Shown: positions 7,830 through 17,568 of the stretch, piece by piece
How the letters are laid out: the number at the start of each line of letters is the position of its first letter
Numbering within the stretch: position 1 is the stretch's first letter
Virus record (IMG/VR): IMGVR_UViG_3300011113_000805
Location: 1-64,000 of that record
Origin: a virus
Direction: 5' to 3' (one strand)
DNA length: 64,000 nt
Translations under genes and position numbers: made by a program
The notes under the pieces: model-generated
Databases searched by the model: none
What the model was told of the DNA's origin: nothing
What the model saw: the letters and a program-made list of their open reading frames with translations, nothing else

Positions 7830-8096
7830 TTATGCCTCGATCTCTTTGTCTGTCCAGTGAGTTACGGAGACCATGAAAGCATTCACAGCCATCTGGGCAA
7901 TCTCCTCATTAAAGAGATTTGAGATCTCACTCTTTAATTTGAGCATTCTTCGTTCAGCATCAAGTGGATCACGAGTTTCTGCTAATGCCTTAACGAACAT
8001 TTCCATTAGATGGACAAGCATCTCCTCATCCCAATCAAGGGCCTCCAATAGTTCGGTGACCATATGAAGTCCTGAAGGGGTAAATGGAACTTTCAA
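7830..8096 (-). CDS. Small helical protein of unknown function
   Basis: 88 aa if it starts at the TTG at 8096, which overlaps the TGA of the upstream gene (TTGA). An ATG at 8063 with AGGACTTCAT ahead of it would give 77 aa; I cannot decide between them. The sequence is acidic and predicted all-helical (LLEALDWDEEMLVHLMEMF, AERRMLKLKSEI), with no recognised domain. It lies in the sigma-factor operon. Confidence 0.55.
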   Translation of the reverse strand: MKVPFTPSGLHMVTELLEALDWDEEMLVHLMEMFVKALAETRDPLDAERRMLKLKSEISNLFNEEIAQMAVNAFMVSVTHWTDKEIEA

Positions 8097-8395
8097 CGCC
8101 TTGCCTTCTTGGAACGCAATTCTTCAGAGATCATCTCAACCATCGCCTCCTGAAAGCGAGGATCGGTGGCGACACGATAAGCCTCACGATCCAACTCATC
8201 ACCGGTTTTACCATGAAGAGCAACGAGAGGACGAGAAACCTTCAGTAGGCCACGAAGAAGGACATTTCGCGCAGTCGCATGATTCATCTCATCACCATCG
8301 GCGGTCATTTGCTCGGCAATCTCACGAAAGCCTAGACCAACACCGGTGACAGTGGAGTAGCCATGATTAAACTTCTGACCCTTAGGCATAGACAT
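8093..8395 (-). CDS. Helix-turn-helix protein coupled to the sigma factor (possible detached region 4.2)
   Basis: 100 aa. Its ATG overlaps the sigma-factor stop (TGATG), so translation is coupled. Residues ~18-52 (GVGLGFREIAEQM through NHATARNVLLRGL) have the form of a helix-turn-helix like sigma region 4.2 or phage proteins with an 'MNHxTARN' recognition helix. The upstream sigma factor ends just where region 4.2 should begin. I infer that this ORF supplies the -35-binding segment as a separate polypeptide, or is an accessory DNA-binding subunit. The C terminus is basic (RSKKARR). Confidence 0.6.
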   Translation of the reverse strand: MSMPKGQKFNHGYSTVTGVGLGFREIAEQMTADGDEMNHATARNVLLRGLLKVSRPLVALHGKTGDELDREAYRVATDPRFQEAMVEMISEELRSKKARR

Positions 8396-9165
8396 CAAAC
8401 ACCTCCACAGCGAGAATCAAGTACGTCAACTTCGGCCTGACTGATAGGAAAATCCCCATCATTGTCAGGATCTTCAGAGATTCCGAACCTAAGTCGAATG
8501 ATTTTCTCCTCACGAGGACTCAGCGCCTGGAGTGCATCACGAACAATTGCAATCATGCGCTCTCGATCAATAATGTCCGTTGCGTCCTGCTGATTCTCAT
8601 CGGTCAGGGTCTCATGAAGTCGAGGACCCTCACCATCACCGCCAGGAACCTGACTGTCAAGGGAAAGAGTGCCTCGATACGTATTCATCAGAACCTGGTA
8701 CCGATCGATTGAGACACCCATAAACTCGGCAACCTCCTCATCGGAAGGCGGAGATCCAAGCTCACGGGTGTAATCTTGAATCATCATCTTTGCGCGATAG
8801 TAGAAGGCATTGGCCGACGCAGGCATCCGAATATTGCAACTTTGATCTACCAGGTGACGACGGACAGACTGCTTAATCCACCACGTGGCATAGGTGCTGA
8901 ATTTGAAGCCACGACGCCAGTCGAAACGATCCACAGCCTTCATCAGGCCAATGTTGCCCTCCTGAATAAGATCTTCGAATGAAGACCCCTTATTCATGTA
9001 TCGCTTAGCGATGGAGATTGCCAGGCGCAGGTTGGATTGAATGAAAATCTCACGAGCCTGTCGATCACCAGCCTCAATTCGCTGAGCTAGCACTGCTTCT
9101 TGTTCACGAGTAAGCAGCGGGTGATTACCAACATTTTTGAAGAAGCCTGTCAAGGTGTCGGACAT
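8395..9165 (-). CDS. Sigma70-family RNA polymerase sigma factor lacking region 4.2
   Basis: 256 aa. Residues ~1-40 look like region 1.2 (LTREQEAVLAQRIEAGD). Region 2 is very clear (RLAISIAKRYMNKG, FEDLIQEGNIGLMKAVDRFD, FKFSTYATWWIKQSVRR). Region 3 follows (YTRELGSPPSDEEVAEFMGV), then region 4.1 (LQALSPREEKIIRLRFGI). It stops after ISQAEVDVLDSRCGGV, without the helix-turn-helix of region 4.2 that normally binds -35. It probably redirects host core polymerase to phage promoters; with the coupled ORF at 8093-8395 it may act as a two-part sigma. Confidence 0.9.
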   Translation of the reverse strand: MSDTLTGFFKNVGNHPLLTREQEAVLAQRIEAGDRQAREIFIQSNLRLAISIAKRYMNKGSSFEDLIQEGNIGLMKAVDRFDWRRGFKFSTYATWWIKQSVRRHLVDQSCNIRMPASANAFYYRAKMMIQDYTRELGSPPSDEEVAEFMGVSIDRYQVLMNTYRGTLSLDSQVPGGDGEGPRLHETLTDENQQDATDIIDRERMIAIVRDALQALSPREEKIIRLRFGISEDPDNDGDFPISQAEVDVLDSRCGGV

Positions 9166-9204
9166 TTGTTCTCCAGGATGACTTTATTGCAACCTTGCAT
9201 AGAT

Positions 9205-9215
9205 AATATAATCAC
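9205..9215 (-). promoter_or_regulatory. Candidate phage promoter element GTGATTATATT
   Basis: GTGATTATATT lies about 40 bp upstream of the sigma-factor ATG at 9165 and recurs exactly at 12099-12109 upstream of the FEN exonuclease gene. CTCCTG-N-TCA occurs upstream of both, at different spacing. No consensus -35 is present. It may be a -10-like element for a phage-specific polymerase form. Confidence 0.35.
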
Positions 9216-9247
9216 TCTGTGATCAGGAGGACACTGCAAAATTGCAA

Positions 9248-11291
<2,044 letters not shown>

Positions 11292-11293
11292 CT

Positions 11294-12082
11294 TTACTCC
11301 TTAAGCGTGCTAAATGTGTTAATGTATTTGTTCCATGACTTGTCACTAACAATAGATTGAAATCCCATTTCAGTTAGCCGAGCCCTTGTTGCATCCCAGT
11401 CAGTGTCATCTTCAAAGCTTTCAAGCTCATCATGAATCTCATGAAAGGAAATGAGATCACGATTCATCAAAAACTTGTCACGATGACCAGGCTGCTGTAA
11501 GAATTCCTCCAGCTTTTGCTGATTTGCCAGTAACTTCTCGGCGGTCTTTCCACCAACACCCTTGAATCCTGGAATATTGTCTGACCCATCGCCGACAAGA
11601 GACTTCCAGTCAACATAGTTGTAATTACAGGGACTTACCCAGGATTCCTTAATAGGATTCCACAGTCGAATCCTATCACTCTCTGGAGAGAGGAGCTGGA
11701 TAAAGTCGGTATCCGTTGATACAATGACACACTCATCATCCAAGTGTGTCACCCTTGCGAGATGCGCAATTGTATCGTCACACTCTCGCAAGGGATGACG
11801 GACAATACTGACAGGCATCTTTGCAAGAATCTCACAAATTTCACTGTGCTGACGCCAGAAATCATCACCTGCCGAGGAACGGTTTGTTTTGTATTCACCA
11901 AAGGTATCGTGACGCCGTTGAGGACGCCCCTCCTTAACAATGTAGAGCTTGCTGGGAGAGAACTTTTCGACAGTCTTTCGCAGCATAAGGAGGAACGTGT
12001 AAGTGATTGCATGCGGACCACGACCGAAGCCGGCACGAGCCCGATGAACCATATTATTGAAATCGATTAGTAATACAGTCAT
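11294..12082 (-). CDS. 5'-3' exonuclease / FEN family (RNase H-type)
   Basis: 262 aa. Metal-binding residues typical of FEN nucleases: LLIDFNNM at the N terminus, EGRPQRRHDTFGEYKTNR (arch region), ECDDTIAHLA, STDTDFIQL and GDGSDNIPG. A helix-three-turn-helix follows (GFKGVGGKTAEKLL). Length fits phage FEN proteins such as T4 RNase H or the Pol I N-terminal domain. Likely removes RNA primers or 5' flaps. A second FEN gene lies at 52500-53462 beside recA, so this is a paralogue pair. ATG at 12082 follows CTGGAGATTAG. Confidence 0.88.
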   Translation of the reverse strand: MTVLLIDFNNMVHRARAGFGRGPHAITYTFLLMLRKTVEKFSPSKLYIVKEGRPQRRHDTFGEYKTNRSSAGDDFWRQHSEICEILAKMPVSIVRHPLRECDDTIAHLARVTHLDDECVIVSTDTDFIQLLSPESDRIRLWNPIKESWVSPCNYNYVDWKSLVGDGSDNIPGFKGVGGKTAEKLLANQQKLEEFLQQPGHRDKFLMNRDLISFHEIHDELESFEDDTDWDATRARLTEMGFQSIVSDKSWNKYINTFSTLKE

Positions 12083-12098
12083 CTAATCTCCAGGTATC

Positions 12099-12109
12099 AA
12101 TATAATCAC
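12099..12109 (-). promoter_or_regulatory. Candidate phage promoter element GTGATTATATT
   Basis: An 11-bp exact repeat of the element upstream of the sigma factor, 17 bp before the FEN ATG at 12082. Without a recognisable -35 box, the call rests on recurrence only. Confidence 0.35.
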
Positions 12110-12144
12110 ATTTGCTATGATTGAACAGGAGTTTTGACCTATTT

Positions 12145-12564
12145 TTACATTTGAACACTAACCCATTCACCGGTATCCAACTGAACACGTTGGGTATTCC
12201 CTTGACGAACGGGTGCGGAAGGACCTTTAATATTCTCAACTAATGCCAATGACTTTGCTTGAGCAGGTACCTGCTCAAACTCATTTGATGCCTTGGCAGC
12301 TTCCTCGCAAATAGATTCAATTGCTCGAGTGGCATTCTCAATCATGTATTCTCGAGCATTCTCTAAAGAGAAAAAAACTATTTCCTTCGAAAGATCTAAA
12401 GGATAGGCCTTTGCACCAGGTGCAGGCGAAGCCTTCACATAGTACTTCACCTCCTCACCGGTAAGCTTACGATGTACAACTTCCTCAACGACTTGCACCG
12501 GTGCAATCCGATGATCATCGCGGAGGAGAATGAATATAACCTGACCGACATTAAGTTTCATCAT
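12145..12564 (-). CDS. Conserved phage protein of unknown function (139 aa)
   Basis: The N-terminal half (KLNVGQVIFILLRDDHRIAPVQV, read in two parts) is beta-rich and SH3-like. The second half is helical and acidic (FSLENAREYMIE, AIESICEEAAKA), and it ends VQLDTGEWVSVQM. I recall similar small proteins in other large phages but know no function. The promoter TATAAT lies only 6 bp before the double ATG (12564/12561), with no Shine-Dalgarno between, so the message is probably leaderless. Confidence 0.7.
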   Translation of the reverse strand: MMKLNVGQVIFILLRDDHRIAPVQVVEEVVHRKLTGEEVKYYVKASPAPGAKAYPLDLSKEIVFFSLENAREYMIENATRAIESICEEAAKASNEFEQVPAQAKSLALVENIKGPSAPVRQGNTQRVQLDTGEWVSVQM

Positions 12565-12569
12565 GCCAG

Positions 12570-12598
12570 ATTATATTCATCCTTTAGAGGATGTTCAA
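12570..12598 (-). promoter_or_regulatory. Sigma70-like promoter giving a probable leaderless mRNA
   Basis: -35 TTGAAC (12593-12598), 17-bp spacer, perfect -10 TATAAT (12570-12575). Predicted +1 is at about 12563, within the ATGATG start of the 139-aa gene. The spacer also contains a small ATCCT/AGGAT inverted repeat. Confidence 0.6.
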
Positions 12599-12949
12599 TC
12601 AGCGCTTAAAACCAATTCCTGGAAATCCCATTGTCACAGTGCCAGGCCTAGACCTTGTACGACGACCATGAACCTGTCCAGAGGTGTACTCGTAATTGCG
12701 CATATCACGTGACTTAAGAGATCTTGAGATCTCGTCACGAATGACACGACGAAGATCAAAGCTCTCCTCAAGCTCCTGAAGCTCGCTCTCATCGATCTCG
12801 TAGACCTCCTGAGGAGACTCATCAAGTTCATCTGCCATGTCAGCCTCGTCCAAATCGTCTGCCTCTTCTAGTTCTGAATTGTCAATTGTTGTTACTGACT
12901 CTTTAAGAAGGCCGGCCAACTTTGCAACTCTTGCTGTCTGAAACTTCAT
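12599..12949 (-). CDS. Tagged acidic small protein (116 aa)
   Basis: The start at 12949 is chosen because TTGGAGGGTATT precedes this ATG. It begins MKFQTARVAKLAGLLKES, a variant of the recurring tag, followed by an Asp/Glu-rich stretch. A second tag-like segment, LRRVIRDEISRSL, lies near residues 68-80. The C terminus is basic and Gly/Arg-rich (GRRTRSRPG). Acidic-then-basic layout with internal helices is common in head-internal or scaffold-associated phage proteins. Function unknown. Confidence 0.7.
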   Translation of the reverse strand: MKFQTARVAKLAGLLKESVTTIDNSELEEADDLDEADMADELDESPQEVYEIDESELQELEESFDLRRVIRDEISRSLKSRDMRNYEYTSGQVHGRRTRSRPGTVTMGFPGIGFKR

Positions 12950-12973
12950 AATACCCTCCAATTTTTTATGTAT

Positions 12974-13624
12974 TCATACCGGTGACAACTTTACAGAAAA
13001 AGATTCATTGTCAGGATTTTCCCAATATTCCTTCCTCTCCAGAAGTTTCTGGTAAGTTAGAGTTCCTGGGCGTTTCGATGCCAATTTGGCATTGATTTGT
13101 GATAGCATGCCAATAGACTTTGGTATGTATTCACCATGCAAGACGGTGCATCGATTGAAAGTTTCTGACTTCTTCATCTTTGCTTTTCCACGTGAAGATG
13201 CGACTGTTGTGCTAAAGTCGCTTCGATGAAGACCATGAAAATGTAAGACTACAAAATTCTCAAATTGGTTATCGGCAACGACATAGAGAAAATCCTTCTT
13301 ACCATCACCAAATCGATCACCATCAGCTTGAAAGCTCAAGCTGCCAGATGAAGAGGGAGAAGTAAGCTTGCACTCAAGATCAATGCCAATCTCAGGAATG
13401 ACAATGTCAGGTTGTCCGGTTCGACCATCACAGTGCGCAAGCGGAAAACGACCCTTTAGCTGCTCGGAGAAGAATGCCTCTTGTGCCTGCGAAAGATAAG
13501 CATTTCGACGACCGGTATTTTCTTCCAATGTTAGATTGTGCCTATGAAAACAACCCGAAAGATCTCGATGAAAGTTTCGCATCGAAACCAATGCACGGCG
13601 TGTCATCTCTTGTGTCAAGTACAT
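12974..13624 (-). CDS. PD-(D/E)XK-type nuclease-like protein
   Basis: 216 aa. Residues ~68-92 read TGQPDIVIPEIGIDLECKLTS (split: QPDIVIPEIG, IDLECKL): Asp, then Glu-x-Lys on the next strand, the restriction-endonuclease-like core. An upstream Glu (AFFSEQL) fits the first helix. A downstream hydrophobic strand (FLYVVADNQFENFVVLHF) supports the fold. ATG at 13624 has a strong AAGGAGAGAGA site and its own sigma70-like promoter. Likely roles: host DNA degradation, recombination or mobile-element-type cleavage. Not clearly homologous to any named phage nuclease by eye. Confidence 0.65.
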   Translation of the reverse strand: MYLTQEMTRRALVSMRNFHRDLSGCFHRHNLTLEENTGRRNAYLSQAQEAFFSEQLKGRFPLAHCDGRTGQPDIVIPEIGIDLECKLTSPSSSGSLSFQADGDRFGDGKKDFLYVVADNQFENFVVLHFHGLHRSDFSTTVASSRGKAKMKKSETFNRCTVLHGEYIPKSIGMLSQINAKLASKRPGTLTYQKLLERKEYWENPDNESFSVKLSPV

Positions 13625-13641
13625 TCTCTCTCCTTATGAAG

Positions 13642-13671
13642 ATTATAATCTCCACAAGAAGAGATTTTCAA
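13642..13671 (-). promoter_or_regulatory. Sigma70-like promoter for the nuclease-like gene
   Basis: -35 TTGAAA (13666-13671), 18-bp spacer, perfect -10 TATAAT (13642-13647), about 18 bp before the ATG at 13624, leaving room for the AAGGAGAG ribosome site. Confidence 0.65.
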
Positions 13672-14027
13672 TTATCTACTTTTCCACCAACATTAGATGC
13701 GACACCAGCTGTGATTGCCTTTCCTTTCTTTGCGGCAGATGCACGATCCTCCAGCCCTAAAGCATGTCGTACCTTGTCATAGTCGCTAGGAGATAGTTTC
13801 GAAGCAAGAATGCTCATATCGGCAAACTGCCTAAGTTCCATATCATATACAGGGAGTTCCTCCCCTCGAGAGCCTGGTTCTGTCTCACCTGTCTTTCGAT
13901 TGATAAAGATAAAAAGGAGAGCTGGATCGCTCTCACCATCCGGAACATCGATAAAGGGAATTGAGTCACCCTCCTGGTACATGATCTCCGGAATCCAATT
14001 GGAAGTTTTTGTTTTCTTATTTTTCAT
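13668..14027 (-). CDS. Conserved phage protein of unknown function (119 aa)
   Basis: The ATG at 14027 is preferred over an upstream TTG. Core: IPEIMYQEGDSIPFIDVP, LLFIFINRKTGETEPG, EELPVYDMELRQFADM, LSPSDYDKVRHALGLE. I recall this arrangement (a beta domain with 'TGExEPG' and 'LPVxxxxLxQxADM' followed by a helix) from hypothetical virion-region genes of other large marine phages. No enzymatic residues stand out. It lies in the small virion-protein run. Confidence 0.65.
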   Translation of the reverse strand: MKNKKTKTSNWIPEIMYQEGDSIPFIDVPDGESDPALLFIFINRKTGETEPGSRGEELPVYDMELRQFADMSILASKLSPSDYDKVRHALGLEDRASAAKKGKAITAGVASNVGGKVDN

Positions 14028-14042
14028 TTGTGAATGATACAA

Positions 14043-15242
14043 TTAAATTGAAGGACGTTTACCTGCTTCATCAATTTTTTTGAGACCATCCTTCACGGTT
14101 CTAGCAAGGGCACCTTCCGGATCAATGCTCTCAAGAAGTTCAAGTGGTACATCCTCGAGGAACTTTCTCTTGAAGACTTCGCGCATCTTCTCTGTCTGGG
14201 GGATAATCTGCTTCTTGGCCGCCAGCATTGCCTGGCCAAGTAAATTTTTCATCTGATAAGCCTTCACGGCATCTAACAATCCTTTCTCATCAAGCATTTC
14301 AGCATCCAGTTCAGTCTTCAATTTTTCAAGGCTTCCTTTCTCCTCAGCTGTCTTAATTACCCTTTTAGCTGAGTTTTCCAAGAACTCCGGAGTAAGCTTG
14401 TCAATTCCATTTACGGAGATTGGTGAATTCTTGAGAATTTGAATTGCTGATTTCACATCATTAATAGCCTTGGCCCTGGAAAGCTTATCTAGAAAATCAG
14501 TAGGTGCACTCAGGACTTGAGACAATGTTGCTGCTTCTTTCCTTTTCATCTCAATATAGCCCATAGCATCCTTATTTGAGACTTTGAAAACATCAGGAGG
14601 TGCATTTCGAAATGCCTGAAGCATCTCCTCTTTGGAGGCATTTATTTTTGCTTCACGAATTAAAGACTCACCCAGAGATTTTCCAAAGACGGCATCCAGC
14701 TTGCGTTTGATTTGATTCAACTGTCCGATTGCTGCATCGCTAGGCGTGCGGCTATTTGGGCCTTGAGAAACAGTACCCGCGTCGGGCAGCAGTGGATCTT
14801 TTAGATATCTTCTAAACCAATCTGCCTTAATTATACCTGTGTCTTCCAAGAACTTTAAAGATTCTTCAAAGTTTTCTGAGGAAGCTTCGGCAAACTTATA
14901 TGCAAGATATGGACCAGGATTGGTGATAAAAACAAGAGGTTCAATAGGACCAAGCTCACTAATAATAGGCTCTGTGATTGTCCTATATTGACTAGTCAAT
15001 CTTTGATCAACTTGATCGTATCTTTGAAAGATATCTTCGATTTTTTTCATATCTTGGGTGAATGTGACTTTTATGTTTAACACCAAGACAGCTATTAGAC
15101 TTTTAAGGCCAATTTGCATCACCTTAAAAACATTCGTGAATGAATTCCAGATTTGTTTTAATTCGTTAACGTCAAGGTCACCAGGCGCTTCAGTAAGCAG
15201 CACCTCCTTTTGAATATACTTTCTTAGATCCTCTTCTCTCAC
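14043..15242 (-). CDS. Tagged internal/virion protein (399 aa)
   Basis: A GTG start at 15242 overlaps the TGA of the preceding gene (GTGA) behind AAGGAAAA. It begins with the tag EEDLRKYIQKEVLLTEAPG. Next is a predicted helical region with a hydrophobic stretch (GLKSLIAVLVLNIKV, ~45-60) and FITNPGPYLAYKFAEA (~105-120), then long charged helices. The pattern 'tag, helix-WNSF/FK region, hydrophobic GLK, NPGPYL' is one I associate with large-phage structural proteins of unknown role. Probably a packaged or head-associated protein. Confidence 0.7.
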   Translation of the reverse strand: MREEDLRKYIQKEVLLTEAPGDLDVNELKQIWNSFTNVFKVMQIGLKSLIAVLVLNIKVTFTQDMKKIEDIFQRYDQVDQRLTSQYRTITEPIISELGPIEPLVFITNPGPYLAYKFAEASSENFEESLKFLEDTGIIKADWFRRYLKDPLLPDAGTVSQGPNSRTPSDAAIGQLNQIKRKLDAVFGKSLGESLIREAKINASKEEMLQAFRNAPPDVFKVSNKDAMGYIEMKRKEAATLSQVLSAPTDFLDKLSRAKAINDVKSAIQILKNSPISVNGIDKLTPEFLENSAKRVIKTAEEKGSLEKLKTELDAEMLDEKGLLDAVKAYQMKNLLGQAMLAAKKQIIPQTEKMREVFKRKFLEDVPLELLESIDPEGALARTVKDGLKKIDEAGKRPSI

Positions 15243-16111
15243 TTTTCCTTCTCCACCAAGGGAGGAACTGCCTGCGTCCGTGGATTTCCGCCTCCGTTTC
15301 TTCTCTCTGCTGCACGAAGCTGTGACTTAAGGGCATTGATCGCTACACCAAGAGAGTGCCTCGTGTCAGATCCTTGTTCCTGATAAGACCTGATCCTTTG
15401 AAGATCCGCAATCCTGGCCTCCAAATCCTTGATGTGTGCCGATGAGCCAAAGGGGACTAGTCTCCCTGAGCTTACAGGAACATCAATTTCACGAAGCTTT
15501 CGAATGGCACCTTCTCCTACAGTGATGGGAGCACTTGTGGTTGTTGGCTTTTTTACAGTTCCGGCAGTAGTGGCAGGATTCTTGGCAACAGGTGCTACCT
15601 CATTGCCTGACGTGTTTCCTCCCTTAATAATAAGTTCAGCTGGATCTTCGTATGTTGGAACTTCAGCAGGAGGCTTTCTGCCCAAGACTATCTGTGCCAA
15701 TGCCTCAAGTGTAGTGTAGGCTGCCATCCTCTCTGGCTCACGCAGCTGAATAATCCAGGTTGCAATATCCTTCTTCACTTGCTCATTTGAGGTGGAGGCA
15801 CCAGCACGAATAAAGTTAATCATCTGAGCAATCTCCTTTGATGTAGGAGACTTACCAGGAGGAAGCTGGGTGTCTTCAAGTCTATCAGCGCCAGGAAGCT
15901 TGTCAATTTTCTTTTTCTTCTTAGGCTTTTCTTTGGCCTTCTCTTCTTTTTCCTTGCTTTCTTCCTTGTCGGTTTCTTCTTTCTCATTAACGGGCTCACG
16001 AAGACGACGAGCCATTGCTGTCTGACGATCCCTCTCTAGCGTGGCATCTTCCTGAATGATAGCAAGGGTCCTAAGAAGATCAGTCCCTTTTTTGATATGC
16101 AACTTTTTCAT
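15239..16111 (-). CDS. Low-complexity tagged protein (290 aa)
   Basis: ATG at 16111 overlaps the TGA of a 58-aa gene. The N terminus (GTDLLRTLAIIQEDATLERD) is a tag variant. Residues ~45-72 are almost wholly Glu and Lys. Residues ~90-150 are helical (IAQMINFIRAGAST, IATWIIQLREPERMAA). A Pro/Thr linker and a C-terminal coiled coil (IKDLEARIADLQRIRSY) follow. Charged and modular, with no enzyme motif; likely scaffold or virion-associated. Confidence 0.65.
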   Translation of the reverse strand: MKKLHIKKGTDLLRTLAIIQEDATLERDRQTAMARRLREPVNEKEETDKEESKEKEEKAKEKPKKKKKIDKLPGADRLEDTQLPPGKSPTSKEIAQMINFIRAGASTSNEQVKKDIATWIIQLREPERMAAYTTLEALAQIVLGRKPPAEVPTYEDPAELIIKGGNTSGNEVAPVAKNPATTAGTVKKPTTTSAPITVGEGAIRKLREIDVPVSSGRLVPFGSSAHIKDLEARIADLQRIRSYQEQGSDTRHSLGVAINALKSQLRAAERRNGGGNPRTQAVPPLVEKEK

Positions 16112-16284
16112 CTTTGATAACGAGTCCTGTTTTGTGGCAGCTCCCTATAACGCTCGATGTATCGACGAGCATCTGTCTTGTCATCAATAGGCACCTGTTG
16201 TCTTTCAGTGGATCTCTCGCTACGCTGAATAGACTCCATAAACTTGTCAAATTCGAAATCGATCTCCTGCTCGTTATCACTCAA
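16108..16284 (-). CDS. 58-aa small protein with TTG start
   Basis: The TTG start at 16284 overlaps the upstream stop and is preceded by GAGAGGTGTCC, a good ribosome site. It reads MSDNEQEIDFEFDKFMES, then RQQVPIDDKTDARRYIERY, then RTRYQR, and its TGA overlaps the ATG of the 290-aa gene. Charged, probably helical. This frame is preferred over a GTG-initiated ORF on the same strand (16080-16280) whose composition is not protein-like. Function unknown. Confidence 0.6.
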   Translation of the reverse strand: MSDNEQEIDFEFDKFMESIQRSERSTERQQVPIDDKTDARRYIERYRELPQNRTRYQR

Positions 16285-16627
16285 AGGACACCTCTCTACT
16301 ATGTATTGCTGTCACGGTGCAAATTTGTGATGCGATATCACAAGATACACTTTGTATGAGGAAAACTCTTGAAAGCTGCCTATCTGATATCTCAAGTGTA
16401 GCATTAATGGATTCCGCAAGAAGACCGAATGGGTCGGCCGTGGCGACAAACGTGATGCTCAGCTGGCTTGTGTCATATGCAAATCCTTTGATTAAGCCAA
16501 CATCATTACCACCAATGACAGCATGAGGTGATAAACCTGTGGTCTCTTTTGCCGACTGAGATTTGCCTAAGGCCTCAAGGAGACCTTCGGATGCGTAGAT
16601 GTCTCCATCAATGTCCTCTAATCTCAC
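16277..16627 (-). CDS. Unknown protein (116 aa), possible virion gene
   Basis: A GTG at 16627 is chosen because GAGGAGATTGCCC precedes it; a TTG two codons earlier is possible. It reads VRLEDIDGDIYA, then GLIKGFAYDTSQLSITFVAT, and ends IHSREVSFE. A mostly beta composition with moderate hydrophobicity. It overlaps the end of the preceding gene by ~20 bp and lies in the small virion-protein run. No domain recognised. Confidence 0.6.
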   Translation of the reverse strand: MRLEDIDGDIYASEGLLEALGKSQSAKETTGLSPHAVIGGNDVGLIKGFAYDTSQLSITFVATADPFGLLAESINATLEISDRQLSRVFLIQSVSCDIASQICTVTAIHSREVSFE

Positions 16628-16952
16628 GGGCAATCTCCTCTATGGTAGCCTTAAATTTCAAAGGAATTTCATTTTCAGATGTGATTGTGACGCTAAAACC
16701 GTCTATTCGGATTGGAATATAAGTTCCTGTCTCATCCTCCAACTCCATATAGGCAACTATAAAATCTTGAAGATCCTCACGGGTTTCGAATTTAATAGTC
16801 CTCTCCAGGTCATCAGTGAGTTCCCAGCCTAAATTCTCAACAGGAACAGGAAACTCTTCGACAGGACCAAAGTTAGGAAGAAAATCCCAGCGCCTAGTCG
16901 GTGCAGGTCTCTGGTTCTCAATATATTCACGAAGGAGTGTCTTAAGTTGCAT
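16608..16952 (-). CDS. Tagged small protein (114 aa)
   Basis: ATG at 16952 lies two bases after the upstream stop (TGAGATG), with GAGGT ahead of it. It begins MQLKTLLREYIENQRPAP, the tag form, then WDFLPNFGPVEEFPVPVENL and a mixed alpha/beta region (FKATIEEIAREIRGH at the end). Unknown function; grouped with the tagged proteins on either side. Confidence 0.65.
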   Translation of the reverse strand: MQLKTLLREYIENQRPAPTRRWDFLPNFGPVEEFPVPVENLGWELTDDLERTIKFETREDLQDFIVAYMELEDETGTYIPIRIDGFSVTITSENEIPLKFKATIEEIAREIRGH

Positions 16953-16953
16953 C

Positions 16954-17313
16954 TCAGACCTCGGATTGGACCTCTTCGGCCTCCAGGTTATACTTGTCAA
17001 TCATTGCCACAAATTCCCTGTAAAACTTACCAACCAACTCTGATGGTACCAAGGATGAAAGTGAGTCAAGTGCCTTACCTAGTTCCTCAGGATTTGCCGG
17101 CTCAAATTCAGGATCCTCAACAGGAGGGCGCTGAGCATGTAGCTGAGTTGCTACCTGATCACTTGGGTTGATAGGAAGACGAGACGGAACCGTAATGTCC
17201 ATCTGCTTATCATCCCTACCATGTTGGGTGGTGCCAGGTGTTGTCGCAAGTGCCTCTCTCAACACCTGTCGTATTGCCTCGGTCGAGGCTGTGACCCTTA
17301 GTCTGCTTTTCAT
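16954..17313 (-). CDS. Tagged small protein (119 aa)
   Basis: ATG at 17313 follows AGGAGCACCTG. The N terminus (STEAIRQVLREALATTPG) is the tag. The middle is Pro-rich (VPSRLPINPSDQVATQL, AQRPPVEDPEFEPANP) and the C terminus a helix (LVPSELVGKFYREFVAMID). I recall the 'PxxxxATQLxxxRPPVxDPxFxP' pattern from other large phages, always annotated hypothetical. Virion-associated by context. Confidence 0.68.
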   Translation of the reverse strand: MKSRLRVTASTEAIRQVLREALATTPGTTQHGRDDKQMDITVPSRLPINPSDQVATQLHAQRPPVEDPEFEPANPEELGKALDSLSSLVPSELVGKFYREFVAMIDKYNLEAEEVQSEV

Positions 17314-17343
17314 CAGGTGCTCCTACAATTCACATTATGTATG

Positions 17344-17568
17344 CTAGTGAAAGCTATCCTCAAATTTCTTGGATGCAGAAATATTTTTAGGACTCAATTG
17401 CTCCACAATCCCCTCCAACTCGAGACCAGTCTGTACCGAGAGGGATGCGAGGTCGCGAAGAACCTCAGACATTTGCTTTATGGTTGCCTCCAGCAACGCG
17501 ACCCTATCCTCGAGCTCACGGATATTAGGTTCATTCGTTTTGCCAAAGATCTTATTTAAGATTGACAC
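17344..17568 (-). CDS. Small coiled-coil protein
   Basis: 74 aa, ATG at 17568 abutting the stop of the upstream gene at 17569. The central part (IRELEDRVALLEATIKQM, then VLRDLASLSVQTGLELEGIV) is a classic heptad coiled coil. No other domain. Possibly a small structural or oligomerisation factor. Confidence 0.6.
   Translation of the reverse strand: MSILNKIFGKTNEPNIRELEDRVALLEATIKQMSEVLRDLASLSVQTGLELEGIVEQLSPKNISASKKFEDSFH

Noticed and set aside
16080-16280. 66-aa minus-strand ORF with GTG start
   Set aside because: Composition is not protein-like and it overlaps two genes; the alternative frame with a TTG start at 16284 has a ribosome site and coupled ends.
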